This document shows positions 28,434 to 37,222 of a stretch of 64,000 bases of DNA, piece by piece (the first letter of the stretch is position 1; the number at the start of each line of letters is the position of its first letter). The DNA is from Echinicola strongylocentroti (GTDB taxonomy: Bacteria; Bacteroidota; Bacteroidia; Cytophagales; Cyclobacteriaceae): NCBI RefSeq assembly GCF_003260975.1, contig NZ_CP030041.1, positions 1 to 64,000 on the forward strand, written 5' to 3'. Position numbers and translations under genes: made by a program. Below the pieces are notes generated by a model. That model ran no database searches and was not told where the DNA came from. It saw nothing but the letters and a program-made list of their open reading frames with translations.

Positions 28434-28617
28434 AGTAACCTGAGCTCGACTTAATTTTAGTATTAAAAGCGTCATTGCGAACCCTTTTTAGGAGGATGTG
28501 GGTTGGAAAAGGGTGTGGCAATCCCGAAATACTGAGACTGCCACGGCTTCCACCCGCTCAGAGCCCCCTCTAAGCCTCGCAGTGACGGTTTCATAATCGA
28601 ACTGAGGTTAGTAGGGA
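28434..28617. repeat. Nested palindromic element with CGTCATTGCGA ends
   Basis: The inner unit 28470-28587 runs from CGTCATTGCGA to TCGCAGTGACG, an inverted pair. It is framed by an outer inverted pair, TAGTAACCTGAGCTCGACTT and the complement of AATCGAACTGAGGTTAGTA. A sequence like the outer arm (TAACTTGAGTTCGA) recurs at about 42376 between thiS and thiC. It is non-coding and fills most of the 520-bp gap after the gyrA-TPR unit. Confidence 0.65.
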
Positions 28618-28688
28618 CAGGCGATAACGACTCCCCATGCATAAACCTGGTTGGAAAGGGACAGGTCCATAGATAATTTAACATTGCC

Positions 28689-28722
28689 TTGACCTAAAAT
28701 CCTTTCTAAAGGGTTATTTTTG
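28689..28722 (+). promoter_or_regulatory. Putative Bacteroidota promoter
   Basis: The -7 element TATTTTTG (28715-28722) fits TAnnTTTG. A TTG at 28689-28691 is a possible -33 element, but the spacer (23 bp) is slightly long. The start codon of the phosphodiesterase gene is 18 bp downstream. Confidence 0.45.
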
Positions 28723-28739
28723 AACAACATGTATTAAAA

Positions 28740-29981
28740 ATGCCAATGAGATTTTTATTTACTGCTATCATTTCGATAACCACCATTATTCAAGCAATGG
28801 CCCAAGTGCAAGAACAGTATGTTTTGCTAATTTCCTTGGATGGATACCGGTATGATTACACGGAAAGGTTTCATCCACCCCATATCGAACAATTCATTGC
28901 GCAAGGAACGGCTGCCGCATCGATGATCCCTTCCTTTCCTTCCAAGACTTTTCCTAATCATTATACCATTGCGACGGGAATGAAACCTGGCAACCATGGA
29001 TTAGTAGACAATACCTTCTATAGCCCTGAAAAGGAAAAAATGTACCGGATCAGTGACCGTTCGGTGGTGCAAGATGGCAGTTGGTATGGAGGCACTCCCA
29101 TCTGGGTACTGGCAGAGCAAAACGATGTAAAAGCGGCAAGCTATTTTTTCGTCGGGTCTGAAGCTGCTATCCAAGGGGTAAGGCCCAGTTACTATTACGA
29201 TTATGACGGCACCGTTGCCAATTCGGAGAGGGTGGATAAGGTCCTGGAATGGCTGGCATTACCGTCAGCAAGTCGGCCTCGTCTGATCACGCTTTACTTT
29301 TCGGATATGGATGATACAGGGCATAAATATGGCCCAGACAATGACCAAAAGCTTCGTGAAACCATTCTTAGATTAGACGCTGAACTGGGAGAGCTCTTCG
29401 AAGGAGTAAGGCAGTCTGGACTTCCGGTGAATATAATTATGGTATCAGACCATGGTATGGCCAATGTGACCCAAGACCGGTTGATAGATTTGGAAAAACT
29501 TCTGGAACCTTTCCCTCTGGACTACTATAACGATGGGGCGCTGGCCCATCTCCATCTCAACCATCCCAATGAAAAGTACAGTATCAAAAATTCACTCCAA
29601 AAGCTCGAAGAGCATTTTAAGGTGGTGGATCCACAATCCAAACCGTATTATGGTGAAAACATCAGTTATTCTACTAGGGTGGGGGATTTACTGTTGATTC
29701 CTGACCCCGGTTATTACCTAGTCGCTACATCAGGCTTTATCAAATACCAAAATCGAGCAGCAATGTTTGACACCAAAACCTTTGGAGAGCACGGTTATGA
29801 TCCCCAATGGAAAGATATGCATGCCATTTTTTATGCCAATGGACCAAGCATTAAACCCGGTCTAACCATTGACTCTTTTGAAAATATTCATGTATATCCA
29901 TTGCTTTGTGAGTTATTAGGGCTTCCCATTCCAAGGGAGGTTGATGGGGAAGTTACGGTTTTGTCAGATATTTTAAAATAA
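28740..29981 (+). CDS. Exported ENPP-type nucleotide pyrophosphatase/phosphodiesterase
   Basis: 413 aa with a signal peptide (FLFTAIISITTIIQAMAQ). Alkaline-phosphatase-fold motifs are visible: LLISLDGYRYDY with the first metal Asp, FPSKTFPNHYTIATGM with the Thr nucleophile, FSDMDDTGHKYGPD, and MVSDHGMANV. The distal metal His is in EHGYDPQWKDMH. The family hydrolyses nucleotide phosphodiesters and pyrophosphates outside the cytoplasm. It is a single-gene unit. Confidence 0.92.
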   Translation: MPMRFLFTAIISITTIIQAMAQVQEQYVLLISLDGYRYDYTERFHPPHIEQFIAQGTAAASMIPSFPSKTFPNHYTIATGMKPGNHGLVDNTFYSPEKEKMYRISDRSVVQDGSWYGGTPIWVLAEQNDVKAASYFFVGSEAAIQGVRPSYYYDYDGTVANSERVDKVLEWLALPSASRPRLITLYFSDMDDTGHKYGPDNDQKLRETILRLDAELGELFEGVRQSGLPVNIIMVSDHGMANVTQDRLIDLEKLLEPFPLDYYNDGALAHLHLNHPNEKYSIKNSLQKLEEHFKVVDPQSKPYYGENISYSTRVGDLLLIPDPGYYLVATSGFIKYQNRAAMFDTKTFGEHGYDPQWKDMHAIFYANGPSIKPGLTIDSFENIHVYPLLCELLGLPIPREVDGEVTVLSDILK

Positions 29982-30125
29982 TACCCAAGTCATATCTTTA
30001 CCTTGTGTTATTTACTTTTGCTATATTGCCTAAATAACAATACTTATATTACATGTTTTCTCATAAAAGTTAAGTATATTTTAGAATTAATTACAACCAC
30101 TTATCCATAAAAGCCTAGATTACTG

Positions 30126-30713
30126 ATGAGATCATTAATTGATTGTGCAGAAAGTGATTTGATTGTCGCTCTCAGACAAGGAGACCTTACTGCTTTCAAT
30201 GAATTGTATTTTCGCTATGTGAATCACCTATTGTCTTTTGCGCAGTCTTATCTTAAGGATTTTACTGAAGCAGAGGAAATTGTCCAAGAGACTTTTATAA
30301 AAATATGGGAAAATCGGAAGCAGTTAGACTCTTCCAAGAATTTTAAATCTTACCTTTTTATTTCTGTAAGAAATTCAATTTTAAACCGTATTCGGAACCG
30401 ACATAGAAACTTGAGGCTAGATGAAGTACCAGAAGAAGCTGTTCTCACCGAAAGTAAAGCAATTTATAACTTAGTTTATCAAGAACTTGAAAACACCGCC
30501 ATGGGATTGATAGAGGATCTTCCTGAAGTCCAACAGAGGGTGTTTAAACTTAGTAGACTAGAAGGAATGTCCAATGATCAAATAGCAACGAAGCTAAATT
30601 TATCAAAAAGAACTATCGAACATCACATCTACTTGGCTACCAAATACCTGAAAAAACAACTGGTAAAAGATCCAACAGTCAGTTTATCTTTACTGATAAG
30701 TCTATTGGTTTAA
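30126..30713 (+). CDS. ECF RNA polymerase sigma factor of the SusCD locus
   Basis: 195 aa. Region 2 is clear (FNELYFRYVNHLLSFAQSYL ... AEEIVQETFIKIWENR), as is region 4 (VQQRVFKLSRLEGMSNDQIA, KLNLSKRTIEHHIYLA). It matches the Bacteroidota sigma-70 family that pairs with FecR anti-sigma factors and SusC transducers. The anti-sigma gene lies downstream but is separated by a ~195-bp repeat, whose left end overlaps the sigma stop codon. It probably activates its own locus in response to a glycan. Confidence 0.93.
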   Translation: MRSLIDCAESDLIVALRQGDLTAFNELYFRYVNHLLSFAQSYLKDFTEAEEIVQETFIKIWENRKQLDSSKNFKSYLFISVRNSILNRIRNRHRNLRLDEVPEEAVLTESKAIYNLVYQELENTAMGLIEDLPEVQQRVFKLSRLEGMSNDQIATKLNLSKRTIEHHIYLATKYLKKQLVKDPTVSLSLLISLLV

Positions 30714-30907
30714 ACCCGGATTACAAGGCCTCGATAAATTACCGTAAAGTAGCTAATTTGTTTGACAAGCACATTAGGCACAATAGGGAAAGTGTCCAAA
30801 AGAACATTGCCCCCACTCAGGCTGAAAGCCTAGCTCAACACCTCCATCTAGCCATACCAAATTCCACGATATATAAGATAATGATTCCTAATGCATAAAC
30901 CGGGTTA
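30711..30907. repeat. Chimeric AACCCGG element, copy C, between sigma and anti-sigma genes
   Basis: The outer ends match the other elements: TTTAAACCCGGATTA on the left and GATTCCTAATGCATAAACCG followed by GGTTAA on the right. The interior is different: it lacks the central GGCAT...ATGCC hairpin and has ACCGTAAAGTAGCTAA and CACATTAGGCACAATAGGGA instead. Similar interior sequence recurs at 61410-61475. The sigma stop codon TAA lies inside the left end. Confidence 0.8.
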
Positions 30908-30983
30908 AAAATTTTCGCTCTTTGGTTTAAGTAAACCTGTCGACTTATGTGTATTGATAATAAGGACATACACATATCGCACA

Positions 30984-31976
30984 GTGAATAAATCTTTCAT
31001 ACATAAACTTTTAAATGACAAGTTAACCGATACGGATCGGGTCAAAATTCATAGATGGCTATCTAGGACAGATTCAGACAAAGAACTAAAAAGGATTTTA
31101 AAAGAGGATTGGCTTTTTTTCGAAGAAAACAATGAGAAAATAGATAAAAAAGGAGAGCCTCACCTTCATATTTTAAACAAAATCCATGGTCAAATTGACA
31201 AACAGAAATTATCCACCAAAAACAGGTCTATTTGGCATATAACTAAAGCTGTAGCTGCTTCTTTCCTATTCATCTTAAGTGCATTTTTTCTTTATAAGGA
31301 AGTGGTAGGTCCCTCTAAAACCGATACAGTAGAGCAGCATGCAATATCGAATATTGTAAAATCCACGGGACCAGGAGAAAAACTAGCTATAACCCTCCCA
31401 GATAATTCCACAGTCATCCTTAATTCCAATTCTATCTTGACTATTCCAAAAGATTTTGGTCGGAAAGATAGGGTGCTAGGTCTAGAGGGGGAAGCCTATT
31501 TTGAAGTAGCAAGTAACCCTCTAAAACCATTTAAGGTCAGATCAGGTAAATTGACCACTACAGCCTTGGGTACAGCTTTTAATGTTTTTTCCAGAGCAGA
31601 AAAGCTGGAAGTTTCTTTAACTGAGGGCATGGTAAAGGTGGCTTCACAAAAAGGTAACGTCACCTTATCTCCTGGTCAAAATGCAAAGATCCATCCATCA
31701 TCCAACCAGAAAATCACTATTGGTGTTTTTGACAAAAGTAAAGTGACATCATGGAAAGAGGGCAAAATCTCTTTTGAAAACAAAACACTTAAAGAAATAT
31801 TCTTACTGCTGGAAAAATGGTACGGTGTCCATATTACCGTTAAAGAACTAGATGAATCTCTGAGGGTATCCGGAACTTTTGATAATGAAAACCTAAAAAG
31901 CATTCTTACAGGCTTATCCTTTTCCCTTGATTTCAAATTTATGATAGAAAATAAAGAAGTACTCATCAACCAATAA
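30984..31976 (+). CDS. FecR-family anti-sigma factor
   Basis: 330 aa if started at GTG 30984 (VNKSFIHKLLNDKL); a TTG at 30954 in the same frame would add ten residues. The N-terminal cytoplasmic part is followed by one membrane segment (AVAASFLFILSAFFLYKE) and a periplasmic FecR domain (STGPGEKLAITLPDNSTVIL, GEAYFEVASNPLKPF, GTAFNVFS, VSLTEGMVKV). The C-terminal DUF4974 part is present (LKEIFLLLEKWYGVHITV). It holds the ECF sigma factor until SusC signals. It is followed by the SusC gene after 96 bp. Confidence 0.9.
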   Translation: MNKSFIHKLLNDKLTDTDRVKIHRWLSRTDSDKELKRILKEDWLFFEENNEKIDKKGEPHLHILNKIHGQIDKQKLSTKNRSIWHITKAVAASFLFILSAFFLYKEVVGPSKTDTVEQHAISNIVKSTGPGEKLAITLPDNSTVILNSNSILTIPKDFGRKDRVLGLEGEAYFEVASNPLKPFKVRSGKLTTTALGTAFNVFSRAEKLEVSLTEGMVKVASQKGNVTLSPGQNAKIHPSSNQKITIGVFDKSKVTSWKEGKISFENKTLKEIFLLLEKWYGVHITVKELDESLRVSGTFDNENLKSILTGLSFSLDFKFMIENKEVLINQ

Positions 31977-32072
31977 AGCATATGAGATATAATCAAGAGT
32001 AAATTATCACCGAAAATGCACCTTTGTCCTGCCATTTTGCAGCAGTCAATTAACTATATAACCCACTAGATT

Positions 32073-35000
32073 ATGAAAAAAAAAATACCCTACCTAATCA
32101 GAACGGTTTCTAGAAACTTATTGTATGCATTTGCCATGCAGATAATTTGTCTTTCAAGTTTAACCGCAAATGAAATAAGCACTCAAATCAAATCTATCGA
32201 CAAGACATTTGTTGATGTCGAAGAAAGGAAATGGATGGTTGGAGGTTTTTTCAAGCATTTGGAAAGCAAAACAGCGTATTATTTTGTATATCCTCAAAAA
32301 CTTAACCTAGACGAACATCCTATTCAAATTTCTGGTGGTCACCGATCAGTAAATGATATCTTGGTTGAAATTGCACAAAATGCGGGGTTGAAATTTAAGC
32401 AGGTTAACAATTCCATCTATGTCGGCAAAGCTAAACCGAAAGATTCTTCTGCACCGATCTCCATCCGTATTGCATTGGCAACATTAACGGGAAGAGTGTT
32501 GGATGATATTGGTGCTCCTATTCCTGGAGCAACAGTACAAATAGAAGGCACCACTTCAGGAACAGTTACTGATGTGGATGGCAATTTCACCCTTGAAGTA
32601 AACGAAGGAGATGTGGTCATCATATCATTTTTAGGATATGAAAGCCAAAAGATTACAATAGGAAACCAGAGCACAATTGAGGTGACACTTACCGAAGATC
32701 TTTCTTCCCTAGAAGAAGTAGTTGTGGTAGGATATGGTACAGCAAGGAGAAAAGATATATCCGGTGCTGTGAATACTATTGATCTGGAAGACTCGCCATT
32801 ATCATTATCACCTAATACCAATCCACTTCAAGCTTTGCGCGGCAATGTTCCAGGGGTCAATGTGGGTGCCCAAAGATCTCCTGGCACTAATCCAGATATC
32901 CTAGTCAGGGGCCAGAATTCTATCAATGGATCCAATGCACCTTTGATAGTGGTCGATGGAATCATCTATTTGGGAGATCTGGCGGATATCAGCCCAGATG
33001 ATATCGCATCTATGGATGTTTTGAAAGATGCCTCTTCAGCAGCAGTTTATGGTTCACGAGCAGCGAACGGCGTAATTGCAATAACCACCAAAAAGGGCAA
33101 AACCGATAAGCCGGTGATACGGTTCAATACCTCAGTTGGAATCAACCAATGGCCTAGTCCTCCAAATATGATGGATACGGATCGTTGGACGCAGAAATAT
33201 GTGGCACAAACCCCTTCTATTGATTCTCCCGATGAGATTATTTTTGATGATGTAACCCGTACAGAATTATTTGCACAAGGAGTAAATACCAATTGGATGG
33301 ATTTAATATCCAGGAACGGTTTCCTTCAAAATTACCAATTGGCTGTCTCAGGTAGATCCGAATCCGTTAATTACTATTTATCTGGGGGATACAATCACAA
33401 CGAAGGAACTATTATTGGCGACAATTACGAGAGGATTTCAATAAGGACAAAGGTGGATGCCAATATTACTGACTGGCTGGAAGTCGGGGTTGATGGCACA
33501 TACAATAGAAATGACTATTCCGATATCGGCGCCAGTGTAGGCAATGCATATGGAATATCTCCATTTGGGTATCCCTATAGATGGGACCAAATGCCAAACA
33601 ATGTTGCCTCTGCTTCCGGGACGCTACTTGAGCGATATCCTACAGGGTCTTCTTTGCCAAATCCTCTGTGGGGCACCGACGGAACTATCGATGATGTAGA
33701 TGTACGTCATTTTTTCAGGTTAGCCACATACGGGGTCTTGAGCGTTCCTAAAATTGAAGGATTGACCTATCGGTTTAACTTTTCAATCAACTCCTACCTT
33801 GAGATCAATGACAGGTTTTATTATGAAGACTATTATGTAGGAGAACAACTGGAACAACCATATATCGACAGGTACACACCATCAGCGCTATCCCAGCGTC
33901 TACCTCAAGCAAATGGGTACAATAACCATACAAAGAGATATTCTTATGTACTTGACAATATCATAAACTATAAAAAACAAATTGGCAATCATTATTTGGA
34001 CCTGACATTGGTTGCCACTAGAGATTTTACGCACAGTAAACTTAACAGCTCAATGGGCAGTGACTATTCTGCAAACGGCAACACCTTGCTTGGTGTCAAC
34101 GGAATCCATAAAGCCACCGTCCAAAGAGTAGATTTGGATATAGTGGAGAGGGCGAATATTGGATACTTAGGTCGTTTAGGTTATGCTTTTAGAGACAAAT
34201 ATCACCTGAATGCTACGTTGAGGAGAGATGGAGCCTCTGTCTTTGGTCAAGGTAATAAATGGGGGAATTTCCCTTCCTTAGGAGTAGCGTGGACAGCATC
34301 CGAAGAACCTTTCCTTAAGGGTTCAAAGGTCTTGGACTACCTTAAGCTAAAAGCATCGTATGGCAGAAACGGTAACCAGGGAATAAGTCCATATGGTTCT
34401 TTGGCTAGAGTGGCCAGTGGTAGTGATGGCGGTATTCGTTATGAATTTGGGGATGCGCCTTCGACCATATTATATGGCATAGCTCAGTCAAATCTGGCCA
34501 GCCCAAATTTGGGATGGGAAACCACTACTTCATTCAACGGTGGCCTTCAATCAGAATGGTTGGACAATCGCTTGCTGTTCGAATTGGATTTTTACTACTC
34601 AAAGACAACAGATCAAATTTTTCAAAGACAAATCCCTATCATGACAGGTTTTGGGTCTATTGTATCCAGCCTTGGACAAGTCAACAACCGGGGTGTAGAA
34701 GTTAACTTAAAATCGATAAACATCTCTAATGAAAAATTCAAATGGTCTTCCGGCCTTATATTTTGGCAAAACCGGAATAAAATAGTCAGTCTCTATGGTG
34801 ATGACATTGATGGAGACGGGAGTGAAGATGATGATATTTCAAATGGCCTGTTTATAGGGAAGTCACTTGGTGCGATCTATGGTTATGATTTTATCGGTGT
34901 GGTTCAGGAAGACGACACAGAGTACATCGAAAATGTAGGTGCCGTTCCTGGTGATCCCAAATTCCAAGATATCAGTGGCCCAGAGGGTATTCCTGACGGC

Positions 35001-35516
35001 ATCATCACAGCTGATTATGACAGAAAAATTTTGGGCTATAGAAAAGAGAATTTTCGATTAAGCCTATCCAATACCTTCGAATACAGTAATTTCAGCCTAT
35101 ATGTGATGGTTACAGGTATATTTGGTGGTGGCGAGGACAATTTCTATTTAAAAGAAAATCCCAGATATAATTCCTTCCGAGATAGATTTGACACCAATGA
35201 AATTGATCATGACTGGTGGACACCGGAAAATAAAAGTAATACCTATTTACGACCAGACTATGTAGGCACCCGGTATTTAGGCCTTCAGTCACGTGGATTT
35301 GTCCGAATACAGGATGTCAATCTTTCGTATAGAGTTCCTAGAAATATTCTCGAAAAGTACAGAATTAATTCACTGGAGCTTTATTCAAGTATTCAAAACC
35401 TACACGTCTTTACCGATTGGTTTGGAGGAGGAGATCCAGAAGCGGGAAAAAGACCAGATGACAGTCTTTATCCAGTACCAAGAACCTTTTCAATGGGGTT
35501 AAAAGTAAGTTTTTAA
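32073..35516 (+). CDS. SusC-like TonB-dependent receptor with STN signalling domain
   Basis: 1147 aa. After a signal segment comes a secretin/TonB (STN) domain (FFKHLESKTAYYFVYPQKLN ... NAGLKFKQVNNSIYV), which marks receptors that signal to FecR. Then come a carboxypeptidase-D-like domain (LTGRVLDDIGAPIPGATVQI), the EEVVVVGYG TonB-box region, a plug (DILVRGQNSINGSNAPLIVV followed by DG) and a long barrel. It would import oligosaccharides across the outer membrane together with the next-encoded SusD. The domain set fits the adjacent sigma/anti-sigma pair. Confidence 0.95.
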   Translation: MKKKIPYLIRTVSRNLLYAFAMQIICLSSLTANEISTQIKSIDKTFVDVEERKWMVGGFFKHLESKTAYYFVYPQKLNLDEHPIQISGGHRSVNDILVEIAQNAGLKFKQVNNSIYVGKAKPKDSSAPISIRIALATLTGRVLDDIGAPIPGATVQIEGTTSGTVTDVDGNFTLEVNEGDVVIISFLGYESQKITIGNQSTIEVTLTEDLSSLEEVVVVGYGTARRKDISGAVNTIDLEDSPLSLSPNTNPLQALRGNVPGVNVGAQRSPGTNPDILVRGQNSINGSNAPLIVVDGIIYLGDLADISPDDIASMDVLKDASSAAVYGSRAANGVIAITTKKGKTDKPVIRFNTSVGINQWPSPPNMMDTDRWTQKYVAQTPSIDSPDEIIFDDVTRTELFAQGVNTNWMDLISRNGFLQNYQLAVSGRSESVNYYLSGGYNHNEGTIIGDNYERISIRTKVDANITDWLEVGVDGTYNRNDYSDIGASVGNAYGISPFGYPYRWDQMPNNVASASGTLLERYPTGSSLPNPLWGTDGTIDDVDVRHFFRLATYGVLSVPKIEGLTYRFNFSINSYLEINDRFYYEDYYVGEQLEQPYIDRYTPSALSQRLPQANGYNNHTKRYSYVLDNIINYKKQIGNHYLDLTLVATRDFTHSKLNSSMGSDYSANGNTLLGVNGIHKATVQRVDLDIVERANIGYLGRLGYAFRDKYHLNATLRRDGASVFGQGNKWGNFPSLGVAWTASEEPFLKGSKVLDYLKLKASYGRNGNQGISPYGSLARVASGSDGGIRYEFGDAPSTILYGIAQSNLASPNLGWETTTSFNGGLQSEWLDNRLLFELDFYYSKTTDQIFQRQIPIMTGFGSIVSSLGQVNNRGVEVNLKSINISNEKFKWSSGLIFWQNRNKIVSLYGDDIDGDGSEDDDISNGLFIGKSLGAIYGYDFIGVVQEDDTEYIENVGAVPGDPKFQDISGPEGIPDGIITADYDRKILGYRKENFRLSLSNTFEYSNFSLYVMVTGIFGGGEDNFYLKENPRYNSFRDRFDTNEIDHDWWTPENKSNTYLRPDYVGTRYLGLQSRGFVRIQDVNLSYRVPRNILEKYRINSLELYSSIQNLHVFTDWFGGGDPEAGKRPDDSLYPVPRTFSMGLKVSF

Positions 35517-35538
35517 TCAATTAAAGAAGAAAAGAATT

Positions 35539-37203
35539 ATGAAAACCATAGCTATAAAATTTCTCCTATTGGCAGTGATGATAGTTACTGTCGCTTGTGA
35601 TGATGAAGCATTCTTAACTGAAGATCCAAAAACCTTTTATACCACTGATAATATATTTTCTTCAGGAGACCAAGTGGACCAGGTGCTCATATCGATGTAT
35701 TCCAGATTACGAAATTTCAGGTTTTTCAACGCTCAAATGCAAGGTGTAGGTACTGACGTGATGGATGTCCCTGAATTTAGGATTTCTACAACCTTTTCTG
35801 ATTACAGTAGGATAAATGCAGAAAGCCCTGAATTCAGCACTATCTATAATTTCTACTACGAGCTCATTGCCCTTTCAAATACGGCCCTCGATGCAGCAAA
35901 TCAAGACGGGGTAACATTTAACACCGAAGAAGAAAGACTGTATACCATTGCCCAAGCTAGGTTTTTTCGGGCCTATGCCCATGGTATGTTAGGTGAGTTG
36001 TTTGGAGGTGTACCTATTGTAGAAGAATTAGTTACAGAACCACGCTTTGATTATACAAGAAGTACGGTGGAAGAAACGTATCAATTTGCTATCAATGAAC
36101 TAGAGGCTGTACTACCTGATTTACCTGAAACTAATCCACAATCTGGTAGAATAGTAAAGGGGTGTGCACAACATTATTTGAGTGAGTTTTATCTTGCATT
36201 AGGCATAGAAACCAATAGTTCTGATGCTTTTGATCAATCCATTAAATATTCTTCAGAAGTGATTGATGGTGGAATATACAGTTTGATGAAATCCAGGTTC
36301 GGTGCCAGAATGGGAGAGGAGAATTCTGTGACAGGTGGAGCAGATGTATGGTGGGACTTATTTAGAGTAGGCAACCAAAACTATACAGATGGTAATTTGG
36401 AAAGTATTTGGACATTTCAAGTAGATTTCGATGCTTATCTCGCAGAAGATAACCAATCTTATCTTGACTACCCCAGAAATTTCGGCCCTGTTTATCGGGC
36501 TATTGAGGGATTTGATGGAGTTGCAGCCGACGCAGGGGGTAGAGGAGTGGCTTTCTACGCTCCCTCACCATTAACAAAAGACATCATTTGGGAGGAAAAT
36601 ATTTCCGCAGGAGATATGCGCAATAAAAAACATAACATTAGTAGAGATATCTATTATAACGATCCTAACTACCCTGATCTTTATCAAAAACAGGTTCCAC
36701 AAGAGGTGATAGATGAAGTAAATGAAGGAAGAGGATGGATATTTCCGATATTTTATAAGCTTAACACCGACAAGTTTATTGGAGTAGAGCAAGGTGAAAA
36801 CAGGAGTAATATCTTTCGTGATAAATATGCTATACGCTTACCTGAAACCATTCTACTCAGAGCTGAAGCCTATTTTAGAAAAGGTGAGCTACAACAGGCA
36901 GCAGAGGACATCAACCTTATAAGGTCTCGTGCCCAATGTGAGTTTTTGGTCAGTCCACAGGATGTGGACCTGGATTTGATTTTGGACGAAAGAGCAAGAG
37001 AGCTATACGTTGAAGAAAGCAGATGGAATACTCTGCTGAGAATGAGAGGGTCAGTGGCTGTCGATCGCATTCGAGAATATACATTGCATCCTGAATTGAT
37101 AAACTCTTTAAACTTCGATTATAATTTGTGGCCCATTCCACAAAGTACAATTGACAGGAACAAAGATGTGAAAATGGAACAAAATCCCGGTTGGGAAAGA
37201 TAG
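35539..37203 (+). CDS. SusD/RagB-like glycan-binding lipoprotein
   Basis: 554 aa with a lipoprotein signal (FLLLAVMIVTVACDDEAFLT; Cys about residue 20). It shows the family pattern: LTEDPKTFYTTDN, YTIAQARFFRAYAHGMLGEL with GGVPIV, a mid-protein insertion, and near the C-terminus RLPETILLRAEAYFRKGELQ, DLILDERARELYVEESRW and NLWPIPQSTIDRN. SusD caps SusC on the cell surface and captures glycans. It lies 22 bp after the susC-like gene and 19 bp before the glycosidase. Confidence 0.95.
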   Translation: MKTIAIKFLLLAVMIVTVACDDEAFLTEDPKTFYTTDNIFSSGDQVDQVLISMYSRLRNFRFFNAQMQGVGTDVMDVPEFRISTTFSDYSRINAESPEFSTIYNFYYELIALSNTALDAANQDGVTFNTEEERLYTIAQARFFRAYAHGMLGELFGGVPIVEELVTEPRFDYTRSTVEETYQFAINELEAVLPDLPETNPQSGRIVKGCAQHYLSEFYLALGIETNSSDAFDQSIKYSSEVIDGGIYSLMKSRFGARMGEENSVTGGADVWWDLFRVGNQNYTDGNLESIWTFQVDFDAYLAEDNQSYLDYPRNFGPVYRAIEGFDGVAADAGGRGVAFYAPSPLTKDIIWEENISAGDMRNKKHNISRDIYYNDPNYPDLYQKQVPQEVIDEVNEGRGWIFPIFYKLNTDKFIGVEQGENRSNIFRDKYAIRLPETILLRAEAYFRKGELQQAAEDINLIRSRAQCEFLVSPQDVDLDLILDERARELYVEESRWNTLLRMRGSVAVDRIREYTLHPELINSLNFDYNLWPIPQSTIDRNKDVKMEQNPGWER

Positions 37204-37222
37204 AATATTCAAGGTCAGACAT

